The notes under the pieces were generated by a model. That model saw only the letters and a list, made by a program, of their open reading frames with translations. It was not told the origin of the DNA and did not search any database. Made by a program: the position numbers and the translations under genes. Shown here in pieces: positions 24,927 through 33,568 of a stretch of DNA of 64,000 nt. Each line of letters begins with the position of its first letter. The stretch's first letter is position 1. The stretch comes from JBFGCA01 sp041567315 (lineage in GTDB: Bacteria; Acidobacteriota; Thermoanaerobaculia; Multivoradales; JAHEKO01): contig JBFGCA010000001.1 of the NCBI GenBank assembly GCA_041567315.1, positions 52,980 through 116,979 on the forward strand. Direction: 5' to 3'.

Positions 24927-25178
24927 ATGCCCAAGAGGATCTATGTCGGCAATCTCCCCTTCAACTGCAGCGAGACCACGCTTAGGAAGCTCTTCGCGGC
25001 CTACGGCACGGTCGAGTCGGTGAACATCACGACCGGTCGCGGAGGGCGTTCACAGGGCTTCGGCTTCGTCGAGCTGAGCGATCCATCCGCGGCCGCAAAG
25101 GCGATGAAGGCGCTCTCCGGCTACACGCTGAGCGGCAACCGTCTCCAGCTCAGCGACCGGCCCGACCGCTTTCGTTGA
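24927..25178 (+). CDS. RNA-binding protein, single RRM domain
   Basis: This 83-residue protein is a single RNA recognition motif. RNP2 is IYVGNL at residues 5-10 and RNP1 is RSQGFGFVEL, with the two conserved aromatic residues present. The C-terminus is a short basic tail (DRPDRFR) instead of the Gly-rich tail of cyanobacterial cold-induced homologues. It probably binds single-stranded RNA and may act as an RNA chaperone in stress. The ribosome-binding site GAGGAGG precedes the ATG. The gene stands alone between a secreted protein gene and a convergent PhoX-like gene. Confidence 0.93.
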   Translation: MPKRIYVGNLPFNCSETTLRKLFAAYGTVESVNITTGRGGRSQGFGFVELSDPSAAAKAMKALSGYTLSGNRLQLSDRPDRFR

Positions 25179-25298
25179 GTGGCTCTCGGCGCCGCCGGCT
25201 CACCCTGCTCCTCCGTCTACCTGGTGGACGGTTCCAGCGGACCGGGCCGAACGACGCCCCTGCCTCCGGTGCTCGAGCCGCGCCGCGCCGTCAGCGAC

Positions 25299-26822
25299 TC
25301 AGGAGTCGGGGATGGTCATGATCATCAGCTGGCCGGACTCGCGCTTGATCAGGATGCCGTCGACGATCTCGGCGAAGACCAGGGCGCCGTGGCCCTGGAC
25401 GTCGAGCACCCAGCTCCCGGGGCCGAACCACTCGGAGGCGTCGACGATGCCGCTCGACTCGCCGAACTGGTCGTTGACCGTGGCGACGACGCTCCAGGCG
25501 TCGGCGGCGAAGTCGTAGCGCCAGATCTTGGACATGAAGGCGTCTTCCTGGACCATCAGGCTGTTGACGCTGGTGTCGATGTTGTCCGGAGCGCGCATCG
25601 CAACGAACTCCGGCGTGCCCGCGGCGTCGCCGTCCGCCAGGACCGAGAAGCTGTCCACCTTGCGGGGGTTGGCGGCGTTGAACACGAACTTGAAGATGCG
25701 GCCGTTGTCGGCCAGACCCACGGTGCCGCTCGGGCCGCGCTTCATGCGTCCGGTGACCGGGTCGGGAATCACCCGCGTGGCGCCGGTGTCGGCCACGTAG
25801 ACCGTCCGCGGGGCGTTCTTGTCGTAGGCCAGGTCCTCGAGGCGGATGAACTGGAAAACGTTATTGGCGTTGGACCACTGCTCGAGGGCGTCCTGGGGGG
25901 CGACGCCGGTCGTGCCCTTGGCGATCGGCTTGGGGACGCGAATGAACTGCCCCTCCCAGTTGTCGCCGGGCTGGATGTCGAGATAGTCGTTGGCGCCGTT
26001 GAAGGGGTCGGTCGGATCGACCGGTCCGGCGTCCGTGCGGGTCACCCGGAAGGCCCACAGGCCGCCTTTGTCGTCGGTGACGTGCGACTCGTGGTTCGCC
26101 AGGTAGAGGTAGAGCTGCGAGGTGGTGGCGGTGAAGGTGTCGTCGGTGGTCAGCATCGCGAACTGGTTCCAGCCGCCGGGTATCGCCACCGTGTTCTCGT
26201 GGTTGAGCCGCCCCATGCCGGGGATCGTCGTGAAGGCGCCGCTCGCCACGTCGAGCGCCACGGCGTAGCCGCCCTGGCGGTCGGGGGCGAGCGACGGGTC
26301 GGGACCGTAGGGCGCCCCACCCGGCACCGGCACGACGTCGTTGGTCTCCTCGTTGACGAAGAAGGTGTAGCGGGAGAAGCCCTCGGCCGGGCCGGCCATG
26401 AAGGCCGAGCAGAGGCGCAGGAACCCGACGTCGGGCGGAATGGCGACGCTGGCTCCCACCACGGCGCCGGTGCCCAGGTCGAGCGTCAGCCGCGACACCG
26501 AGGAGTCCTGGACGTCGGCGGCGCCCAGGAAGGGCACGCGCGACTGCTCGTGGGCGACGAACACGTCGACCGTGCCGGCGGTCGGACCCGGCGCCAGCCC
26601 GATGCCGTCCGGGATGCCCTCGAAGAGGAAGCCGTGGTAGGTCTCGCCGCTGCTGATGATCGCCGTCACCGACGACCCCACCGGCACCCCCGGGTCGAGG
26701 GTGATGAACGGCGGCTGGGGGGTGAGGAACGGATGCGCCGCGGAGGCCGGCGCCGGCAGCACCACCGCCACTGCAACGATCAGGAACACGGGAACCAGGG
26801 AACGACTCACGCACTTCACCAT
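25299..26822 (-). CDS. Secreted PhoX-like (DUF839) beta-propeller protein
   Basis: The protein has 507 residues and starts at the ATG at 26822 after AAAGGAGGTC; the signal peptide ends at PASAAHP. Features of the DUF839/PhoX group include FVNEET (normally a HEET-type calcium/iron ligand segment), MGRLNHENTV, LYLYLANHES and LEDLAYDK. PhoX enzymes are calcium/iron alkaline phosphatases with a six-bladed propeller and usually a Tat signal; here the signal peptide has no twin arginine (KCVSRS), so Sec export and a different cofactor history are likely. The segment VVPVPGGAPYGPDPS is unusual. Function as a phosphatase is possible but not shown. It converges on the RRM gene. Confidence 0.7.
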   Translation of the reverse strand: MVKCVSRSLVPVFLIVAVAVVLPAPASAAHPFLTPQPPFITLDPGVPVGSSVTAIISSGETYHGFLFEGIPDGIGLAPGPTAGTVDVFVAHEQSRVPFLGAADVQDSSVSRLTLDLGTGAVVGASVAIPPDVGFLRLCSAFMAGPAEGFSRYTFFVNEETNDVVPVPGGAPYGPDPSLAPDRQGGYAVALDVASGAFTTIPGMGRLNHENTVAIPGGWNQFAMLTTDDTFTATTSQLYLYLANHESHVTDDKGGLWAFRVTRTDAGPVDPTDPFNGANDYLDIQPGDNWEGQFIRVPKPIAKGTTGVAPQDALEQWSNANNVFQFIRLEDLAYDKNAPRTVYVADTGATRVIPDPVTGRMKRGPSGTVGLADNGRIFKFVFNAANPRKVDSFSVLADGDAAGTPEFVAMRAPDNIDTSVNSLMVQEDAFMSKIWRYDFAADAWSVVATVNDQFGESSGIVDASEWFGPGSWVLDVQGHGALVFAEIVDGILIKRESGQLMIMTIPDS

Positions 26823-27050
26823 CGTCTGACCTCCTTTGCCGGGCGGACTGGGAACACGCTCTTCCCGGAGGTGGCGCCTCGGGCTCGCCCGGCACCCGCC
26901 GGCGCTCCTCTTGGCTGATGGGGATGGGAGTCTAGCACTCCGGTCCCGGCGACGGATCCGGTGCCGCGAAACCACGGGCATCGCCCTTGCGTAGTCAGCG
27001 GCGCCAGGTCGGCGATTGGCGCCGTCCGAGACATTAAGGAGTGACTGGCC

Positions 27051-27557
27051 ATGCGTCTCTGGTTGGTTTGCTTCTTGGTTCTTCTGGTTCTTCTGGTTCC
27101 CGCGCCTGGCTGGGCCGGGCTGGAGCTCGAACGGCCGGGCGGCCTGGAGCCGGCGTCGAGCGAGCTACCGCTGCTCGAGAGCTACACTTTCGAGCTGGGG
27201 GGCTGGCCCCAGGTCGAGCTGAGCTTCCTGGACCCGCGGATCGAGCGTGGGCAGGCGCAGTTCCGCTGCGAGATCCGGCCCAGCGGCCGCGACGCGTCGC
27301 GGATCCGCCTGGAGGTCTTCCGGCACGTGCGGCCGGACTCGATCCAGTTCGCCCTGCTCCTCGAGCAGGTGCGCCTGGAGTTCCTGGACGCCGCCGGGGC
27401 GCCGGTCAAGACCATCGTCCTCGATGAGGTCCTCGGCGAGGGCGGTCTGTTCATCCTCGGCGACTCCAGCGACGGCTACTACCAGTACCGGACGACCGTC
27501 TCCGGGCTGCAGCGCGCCGAGCGGCTGCGGATCCAGCTCCTCGGCAACTACGAGTAG
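27051..27557 (+). CDS. Secreted protein of unknown function
   Basis: The protein has 168 residues. A very hydrophobic signal peptide (VCFLVLLVLLVP) ends near GWAG. The mature part is mostly beta strand, acidic, with one Cys (FRCEIRP), and ends in RIQLLGNYE. No known motif is visible. TAAGGAG precedes the ATG by nine bases. The signal peptide codons include TTGGTTTGCTTCTTGGTTCTT, which is lower in GC than the neighbours; this is common for hydrophobic stretches. The next reading frame downstream is the broken small gene at 27707. Confidence 0.6.
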   Translation: MRLWLVCFLVLLVLLVPAPGWAGLELERPGGLEPASSELPLLESYTFELGGWPQVELSFLDPRIERGQAQFRCEIRPSGRDASRIRLEVFRHVRPDSIQFALLLEQVRLEFLDAAGAPVKTIVLDEVLGEGGLFILGDSSDGYYQYRTTVSGLQRAERLRIQLLGNYE

Positions 27558-27706
27558 TCGACGGCCGGCGACCGGACCGGGGCGAACGGGCCGTCGTGCC
27601 GCCCCACGCACGGCTCGGCCCGGTGCTCCGGTCCGGTCTGCCGACGGCGCAGAGCGGCTTCACGGTAGCGAACCGACGCCCCGCACCAGGGGCCAGGGAG
27701 GTTTCC

Positions 27707-27909
27707 ATGGACATTCGGGCTCATTCGACCACCACCCGTCATCGGCTGTACCCAGTCTTGTCGGCGCTCCTTTGCTCGGCCTTCGCAGCCGCGGCGGTGG
27801 CCGGCGCAACGTCCTCGAGCTGGGCACCGATTATCCGGCGCCATGCTCCCCGGAGCTGACCGTTCTCGCCCGGCGGCTCATCGAGCTTCCCTCGTGGCTC
27901 GGGGACTGA
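27707..27909 (+). pseudogene. Frameshifted small secreted protein gene
   Basis: GGAGGT followed by ATG at 27707 opens a signal-peptide-like sequence (RHRLYPVLSALLCSAFAAAA). Its own frame ends at 27859 in an unlikely RRHAPRS. Shifting frame at about 27805 gives VLELGTDYPAPCSPELTVLA and a stop at 27907, which has normal coding character. A one-base indel in a small secreted protein gene would explain both halves. It could also be an assembly error, or two unrelated frames. Confidence 0.4.
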
Positions 27910-28000
27910 GCGGGTCGCCTCGTCGCGCTTGCCGACGCTCGCTCCTCGCCAACCGGCCCGAGCCAGCGATCACCTGGCCGACGCTGGAGAGGATCGGGTC

Positions 28001-29044
28001 TCAGGTCCGACGACCGCCGGCGAGATCTGCCGCCACGGCGCCCGGCGTAGCGCAGGCGCTCAGCAAGCTCAAGAGGAGCCTGCGGGGCTGGCGGGGAAGC
28101 GAACCCGCGAAGGCTACCCCGGCCCGGAACATCGCCGCCCCGTGCTGCCTCCCAGGGCCCTTGAAGGTGCCGGTCAGCTTGCACCACTTGACCACGCCGG
28201 GAGCCTTCGAGCCCCGGGCGCCGTTGCGAATCTCGAAGGTCATCTCGCGCCCCACTGCGATGGCCTGCAGGCTCTCGATGCCCATTCCGTTTTCGCTCAG
28301 ATCGACCACGATCGACGGTATCGGAGCGACGATCTGGACGCCGCTGACGGCCGACCGCAGGGTACTCCGACGGTCGGGGCGCTCGGCCTCCCTGGCGGCG
28401 GCGTTTCCCTTGAGCAACACGTCCGCCCACATGTCCGTGTCGCTGCTCTCCATCCGACCCATGTGCCGGGCGACCGCGCGCGTGTAGGCGTCGACCAGCC
28501 CAGGGTGCGACTTCGTCAGCGGCTCCTTGGCCGTTACCGCCGCTTCGAAGAGGCGCTTGGCGTCGTCGAGAAGCTGCCTGCTCTCCCGCTGCTCCCGCTC
28601 GAGCGACTGGAACTGCCGGCCCAGCGCCGTGACCATCTGGTTGAACGAGCTGTTGAGTCGGTTGATCTCTTCTTCCTGGTTGACCGGATCCAGGCGCTCA
28701 TTGAGCCGGCCCGCCGCCACGGCGCGGGCCGCCTCGGCGACCTCCCGCAGCGAACGCCGCAGATAAGTCGCGACGACCGCCGAAAGCACCACCGCCAGAA
28801 CCACCAGCACCGCGACGCCGGTCGCGAGCGGCCACTGCCTGCCCTCCAGAGGCGGCCCGAAGAGGCCACCGGACAGGACTCCCAGTAGCAGCAGCGGAAT
28901 CAGTCCGACGAGCACGGTGAGGCCCGTCAGCAGGATCCAGAGGGGGAGGCGTCCCCCCAAGTCAAGGCGGCCCTTCATGCCAATCCACGACACCTTCGCC
29001 ACGGCCCTCGCCCGGTCGTGGCGAGATTCGGTGGGAAATTCCAA
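28001..29044 (-). CDS. Membrane HAMP-PilZ protein (c-di-GMP receptor)
   Basis: The protein has 347 residues. It starts at a TTG, supported by GGGAGGAGGTG seven bases upstream; an ATG 22 codons later lacks such a site. Two hydrophobic segments (residues 33-60 and 75-93) flank a short external loop. A HAMP domain follows (RRSLREVAEAARAVAAGRL and on), then a coiled coil. The C-terminal PilZ domain holds RRSTLR and DLSENGMG, matching the RxxxR and D/N-x-S-x-x-G c-di-GMP contacts. The protein could pass c-di-GMP binding to its membrane or periplasmic part, or the reverse. With the GEMM riboswitch at 13.8 kb it shows that c-di-GMP signalling is used. The last 30 residues are Arg/Ala-rich and may be disordered. 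Confidence 0.85.
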   Translation of the reverse strand: MEFPTESRHDRARAVAKVSWIGMKGRLDLGGRLPLWILLTGLTVLVGLIPLLLLGVLSGGLFGPPLEGRQWPLATGVAVLVVLAVVLSAVVATYLRRSLREVAEAARAVAAGRLNERLDPVNQEEEINRLNSSFNQMVTALGRQFQSLEREQRESRQLLDDAKRLFEAAVTAKEPLTKSHPGLVDAYTRAVARHMGRMESSDTDMWADVLLKGNAAAREAERPDRRSTLRSAVSGVQIVAPIPSIVVDLSENGMGIESLQAIAVGREMTFEIRNGARGSKAPGVVKWCKLTGTFKGPGRQHGAAMFRAGVAFAGSLPRQPRRLLLSLLSACATPGAVAADLAGGRRT

Positions 29045-29114
29045 TTATACACCTCCTCCCACCCGAAGACCGCAGGGTGGTGCCTCGAGCGGACACCTTG
29101 CCGCTCGCCGGGCC

Positions 29115-29954
29115 TCAGCCGACGACGCCGTCGCGCTCGGCCCAGGCGCGGACGGCCTCGAGGGCGATGCGGATGGCGCGCTCTTCGGCGCGCTGGGCGA
29201 CGGCGGCGTCGAAGTGCATCTCGGAGTCGTCGGTGGCGAAGACGGCCAGCACGGCACCGGCCTGGCACTGGGCGGCGCCGGCGCGCTCGCCGAGAGGCAC
29301 CGGAGGGTTGCCGGCGGTGGCAGCGAGGACGAAGAGCGCCGAGGCCTCCATCTCGCTGGCCACCACGCCGCAGCGGCGCAGCCAGGCGGTGTAGGCGAGG
29401 TTGCGCTCGGAGGCCGGGCCGTGGCCGAACTCGCGGCCGTAGAGCGAGGACTTGGTGTGGCAGACCCCCAGAAAGGTCTCGCTCTCGAGACCGGCCCGGC
29501 GCGCGCCCTCGACGAGCGCCGCCACCGCCTCGGGATGGGCCAGGGCCGGGAAGCCGCGCGGGGCGTAGTCGTCGCCGGTCCGCTCGTCGCGCACCGCGCC
29601 GGTGGCGATCACCACCTGGCCGGGGCGGATCGGCGGCGCCCCGGTGCCGCAGGAGCCGACCCGCAGCAGCCGCCGGGCGCCGGCGGCGAGCAGCTCGCGC
29701 ACCACCACCTCCACCGAGGCACTGCCGATGCCGGTGGGCAGGGCGAGGAGGTCGATCGCCGCGGCGTTTCCGGCGGCTAGCCGCCCCAGGTAGGCCGTGA
29801 AACCGCGTGGCGTCTCGCGCACCTCGACGGCCTCCAGGCCGGCGGCCAGCTTGGCGGCGCGCGAAGGGTCGCCGGGCAGCAGGACGTAGCGGCCCAGCCC
29901 GCCGTTGCCCGCCAGGTGCTCGCGCCCGAGCCGCACGTGGTGACCGAGAGCCAT
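29115..29954 (-). CDS. Nucleoside phosphorylase (uridine phosphorylase-like, PNP_UDP_1)
   Basis: The protein has 279 residues. GDPSRAAKLA near the N-terminus, LPTGIGSASVEVVVREL and LLRVGSCGTG match the phosphate- and substrate-binding loops of trimeric/hexameric nucleoside phosphorylases of the Udp/DeoD type, and SEMEAS supplies the ribose-binding Met-Glu pair. It would split uridine or a related nucleoside to base and ribose 1-phosphate for salvage. The start at 29954 is chosen because the conserved sequence begins just after it, and TATCAT lies nine bases upstream with no Shine-Dalgarno sequence, again pointing to a leaderless mRNA. A longer frame to 30131 overlaps the divergent peptidase gene. 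Confidence 0.88.
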   Translation of the reverse strand: MALGHHVRLGREHLAGNGGLGRYVLLPGDPSRAAKLAAGLEAVEVRETPRGFTAYLGRLAAGNAAAIDLLALPTGIGSASVEVVVRELLAAGARRLLRVGSCGTGAPPIRPGQVVIATGAVRDERTGDDYAPRGFPALAHPEAVAALVEGARRAGLESETFLGVCHTKSSLYGREFGHGPASERNLAYTAWLRRCGVVASEMEASALFVLAATAGNPPVPLGERAGAAQCQAGAVLAVFATDDSEMHFDAAVAQRAEERAIRIALEAVRAWAERDGVVG

Positions 29955-30121
29955 CGGTCCGGCATGATACGCCCCGCGCGCCCCGATCGAGCGACATCTC
30001 GATGGGCGACGGGCCGCCGACTCCAGAGACCGCACGGCGCCGGCCGCCCGCGGCTCGGAGGTGGAACGCTGTGCTAGATTCTCCGCCCCGCCCGCGCCCG
30101 CAGGCTCCCGATCTTCCGGAA

Positions 30122-32989
30122 ATGCGATCACGCTTTCTTTACCTTTCGGTCCTGCTGCTGGCGGCGCCGCTGGCGGCCGGTCCGCCGTTCGACTTCTACG
30201 CGCAAGGGCCGTACCGCGAAGGGGTGCCGCGGCCGGAGGAGTTCCTCGGCTACCCGCCGGGCTCGCTCCACACCCACCACCACAGGATGGAAAGCTATTT
30301 CGAGGCCCTGGCCGAGGCGGCGCCCGACCGCATCCAGCTCCGCACCTATGGAAAGAGCTACGAGCACAAGCGCCTGTTCCTGGCGGTCATCTCGAGCCCC
30401 GAGAACCTGGGACGGATCGAGGAGATCCGCGAGCAGAACCTGCGGCTCGCCGACCCGCGGCGCACCACCCGCGAAGAGACCGACGCCATCGCCCGCCGCG
30501 CCCCGGTGCTGGTGTGGCTCGACTACGGCAACGACGGCAACGAGACCGCCGCCGTCGAGGCGGCGATGCAGGTCGCCTATCAGCTGGTGGCCGGCGAGAG
30601 CGAGGATTCCCAGCGCTGGCGCCGCCGGGCGGTGGTGCTGCTCGAGCCCGACCACAACCCCGAGAGCCACGACCGCCACGTCGCCTGGTACAACGCCTTC
30701 GGGGTCGGCGACCCCGACCCGCTGGCCATGGAGCACCACGCCCCCTGGGGCCTGAGCACCAACAACAACCACTACCAGATCGACCTCAACCGCGACGCCT
30801 GGGCGCTCACCCAGCAGGAGAACCAGGCGCTGGCCGCCGAGCTGCTGCGCTGGCGGCCGCAGGTCTTCGTGGACCACCACGGGCAGACCGAGAACTACTT
30901 CTTCCCGCCGCCCGCCGAGCCGGTCAACCCCGGGCTGCCCGAGGCCCACCGCCTGTGGTACGAGGAGTTCGGGCGCGGCAACGCGCGCGCCTTCGACCGG
31001 CACGGCTGGCAGTACTACGTGCGCGACGTCTTCGATCTGTTCTATCCCGGCTACTGGGACACCTGGCCGGCGCTCCACGGTGCCATCGGCATGACCTACG
31101 AGACCGACGGCGGCGGCTCGCGCGGCCTCGCCTGGCGGCGCGAGGACGGCTCGGTGGTCACCTTCCGCGAGGGGATCGCCCGGCACTTCGTGGCCTCGCT
31201 GGCCACGGTGCGGACGGCGGTGAGCAACCGCGAGGCGCTGCTCTGGGACTTCTACGGTTTCTTCACCGCGGCGCTCGAGGAGGGGCGGCGCGGCGAGCCG
31301 GCCCGCGCCTACGCGCTCGCCGCCGAGCCCGATCCGCGGCGCAGCGCGGCGCTGGTCGCCGCCCTCTTGCGTCACGGTCTCGAGGTGCGGCGCGCTGCGG
31401 AGCCCTTCATGGCCGACGCCATGCGGCTCCCCGATGGCGCGACCGGCCGCCAGGCCTTCACCGCCGGCACCTATCTGGTCGACCTCGCCCAGCCCGACAA
31501 GCGGATGGCCGACGCGGTGCTGGGACCCGAGGCGGCGATGACCGCCGAGTTCCTGGAGCGCCAGTACGCGCGGTGGAGCCGCAACGCCCGCCGCGGCCGC
31601 GGGGTCGAGCCGGAGTCTTACGAGTTCTACGACCTGACGGCCTGGAGCCTGCCGCCGGCCTACGGGGTGGAGGCCTGGGCGCTCGCCGAGCTGCCGGCGG
31701 TGGCGGCCGAGCCGGTGACGGCGACGCGTGAGCTGGCCGGTTCGGGCGACTGGGCCGAGGAGCTGCCGTTCGACCCGCCCGCCGTGGCCGGTGGGGTCAC
31801 CGGCCGCATCGCCTCGCTCGACGGGCGCCCGCTGCCGACGGCAGGCGAGCCGACGCAGGCCCGCAGCGCCTATCTGTTCCGGCCCGAGACCGAGGGCGCG
31901 ATGCGGCTGGCGGCGGCGCTGCTCCGCGAGGACTACACCCTGGCGGTCTCGCTCAGCCCGCTCGAGTCGGGGGCCGAGGAGTTCCCGCGCGGCACCTTCG
32001 TGCTGCTTGCCGACCGCAACCCGGCGCGGCTCCACCGCCGGCTCCACGAGCTGGCCGCCGACGCCGGCGTGGCGGTCGTCGCCACCGACACCGCCTTCGC
32101 CTCCAAGGGCGACACCGGAGTGGGCTCGAACACGGTGCGCGGCCTCGAGGCGCCGCGGGTGGCGATGATCGCCGACGAGGGCGTCCGCATCACCGCCTAC
32201 GGCGCCGCCTGGTTCACCCTCGAGCGCCGACTCGGCTACCCGTTCACGCCCATCCGCTTCCGCGAGCTGCTGGACGGCGGGCTCGACGATCTCGACGTCC
32301 TGGTGGTCCCCGAGGGCTCGGCGCGGCAGTACCGCCGGGCGCTGGGAGAGGAGGGCTTCGAGGCGCTGGGCGGCTGGATCGAGCGCGGCGGGACCCTGGT
32401 CGGCTGGGGCCCGGGCGCCCTCGACCTGGCGGCCGACGCCGGCTGGACGACGGCGCCGCTGGCTGGCCGCCCGGGGGCGGACGCCGAAGAGGCCGAGGAC
32501 GCCTCGCCGCCGGCCGAGGAGGTCGCCGCCGAGCTGGCCCACATCGACGCCCTGGCGCCGGGCGCCCCGCGGCCGCCGCTCCCCAGCCCCACCGCCCGCC
32601 CCGACCGCCCGCAGCCGGTGCCGGGGGCGGTGCTGCGGACCCGGCTCGACCCCTCGAGCTGGCTCACCCTGGGCCTGCCCGGCACCGAGCTGCCGGTCCT
32701 GGTGCGGGGCAGCCGGGTGCTGGGCCTGGCCGAGGAGGGCGACAGCCCGGTGGTCTTCGCCGAGGCCGAGCGGCTGCGGATGGCGGGCTTCCTGTGGCCC
32801 GAGACCTCGGCCCGCTGGCTGGCCGGCTCGGCCTACTGCGTGATCGACCCCAGGAAGCGCGGCCAGGTGATCCTCTTCGCCCACGACCCCAACTTCCGCC
32901 TCGTCTGGCGGTCGACGTCACGGCTGTTCGCCAACGCCCTGCTGCTCGGCCCCACCCTCGGCACCGAGCAGGGTCCAGAGCGCTACTGA
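30122..32989 (+). CDS. Large secreted M14-like protein with altered zinc site
   Basis: The protein has 955 residues with a signal peptide (LYLSVLLLAAPLAAG). The first 400 residues follow the M14 carboxypeptidase plan: a YGKSYEHKRL segment, then the HxxE position, then NPES, LNRDAW (substrate Arg), VDHHG (His252/His253) and MTYETDG with the catalytic Glu327. The first ligand pair, normally HGNE, reads Asp138-Gly-Asn-Glu141, so a zinc His is replaced by Asp. The C-terminal half includes a region with EGVRITAYGAAWFTLE, a GATase-like fold as in other large bacterial M14 proteins. The enzyme may bind another metal or act as a binding protein. There is no ribosome-binding site. The gene diverges from the phosphorylase. 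Confidence 0.75.
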   Translation: MRSRFLYLSVLLLAAPLAAGPPFDFYAQGPYREGVPRPEEFLGYPPGSLHTHHHRMESYFEALAEAAPDRIQLRTYGKSYEHKRLFLAVISSPENLGRIEEIREQNLRLADPRRTTREETDAIARRAPVLVWLDYGNDGNETAAVEAAMQVAYQLVAGESEDSQRWRRRAVVLLEPDHNPESHDRHVAWYNAFGVGDPDPLAMEHHAPWGLSTNNNHYQIDLNRDAWALTQQENQALAAELLRWRPQVFVDHHGQTENYFFPPPAEPVNPGLPEAHRLWYEEFGRGNARAFDRHGWQYYVRDVFDLFYPGYWDTWPALHGAIGMTYETDGGGSRGLAWRREDGSVVTFREGIARHFVASLATVRTAVSNREALLWDFYGFFTAALEEGRRGEPARAYALAAEPDPRRSAALVAALLRHGLEVRRAAEPFMADAMRLPDGATGRQAFTAGTYLVDLAQPDKRMADAVLGPEAAMTAEFLERQYARWSRNARRGRGVEPESYEFYDLTAWSLPPAYGVEAWALAELPAVAAEPVTATRELAGSGDWAEELPFDPPAVAGGVTGRIASLDGRPLPTAGEPTQARSAYLFRPETEGAMRLAAALLREDYTLAVSLSPLESGAEEFPRGTFVLLADRNPARLHRRLHELAADAGVAVVATDTAFASKGDTGVGSNTVRGLEAPRVAMIADEGVRITAYGAAWFTLERRLGYPFTPIRFRELLDGGLDDLDVLVVPEGSARQYRRALGEEGFEALGGWIERGGTLVGWGPGALDLAADAGWTTAPLAGRPGADAEEAEDASPPAEEVAAELAHIDALAPGAPRPPLPSPTARPDRPQPVPGAVLRTRLDPSSWLTLGLPGTELPVLVRGSRVLGLAEEGDSPVVFAEAERLRMAGFLWPETSARWLAGSAYCVIDPRKRGQVILFAHDPNFRLVWRSTSRLFANALLLGPTLGTEQGPERY

Positions 32990-33055
32990 CCGAACGGCCG
33001 CGCCGCGAGAGGCGCGCCGGTGAGCGCCGGCGGGCGCGCGGGCCGGCGTCCTGCC

Positions 33056-33568
33056 TCAGGGCGTCTGGCCGAGCTGCTGGCGGAGGGCGGCGACGAACTC
33101 GTCGGGCCGCTCGGGGGTGATGAGCAGCGGGCGCTGGGAGCGGCTGCGGATCAGCAGGTAGCCGTCGAGGCTCGAGACGTAGAAGCGCAGCGTCCCGGCC
33201 CGGGTCAACAGCAGCCCGAAGCCGCCCCACAGACCGCCCGCCCCGACCCGCATCCCCCAGCCGTGGCGAGCGCGGAACTCCTGGCCGCTGAGCAGCTCGA
33301 CGCTGTCGACCTCGGCGAGCGGCAGCGCGTAGCGCCGCACCGGCCAGACGATGCGCAGCTCGCCCACTCCCAGCTCGAAGCGGGTGGGCCGGAAGTAAAG
33401 CCACACCAGCAGGTAGACGGCGGCCATCAGCGCCGCCGGCAGCATCGCCATCGGCTGGTCGGCGATCACCGCAACCCCGGTCAGGATCACCGGTATCGCC
33501 AGCAGCACCAGGGTGAGGTAACGGATCGAGGCGGACATCGGGGCCAGCGAGTAGCTGCCGCCGTTCAC
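33056..33568 (-). CDS. Membrane protein with bacterial PH domain
   Basis: The protein has 170 residues. Two hydrophobic segments (about residues 17-35 and 40-57) are followed by a PH-like domain starting FELGVGELRIVWPVRRYALPL, with the typical W-P-V and a VSSLDGYLLI strand. This is the bPH/DUF5673-like type of small membrane protein. The function is unknown. Its ATG overlaps the end of the upstream yceH gene by four bases (ATGA), so both are translated from one mRNA. The unrelated M14 gene converges on it. Confidence 0.7.
   Translation of the reverse strand: MNGGSYSLAPMSASIRYLTLVLLAIPVILTGVAVIADQPMAMLPAALMAAVYLLVWLYFRPTRFELGVGELRIVWPVRRYALPLAEVDSVELLSGQEFRARHGWGMRVGAGGLWGGFGLLLTRAGTLRFYVSSLDGYLLIRSRSQRPLLITPERPDEFVAALRQQLGQTP

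Noticed and set aside
30128..32884. Very long open frame on the minus strand opposite the large M14 gene
   Set aside because: It is antisense to a gene with clear motifs, and its composition (His, Arg, Pro, Gly, Val rich, no domain) is what high-GC codon bias gives on the opposite strand.
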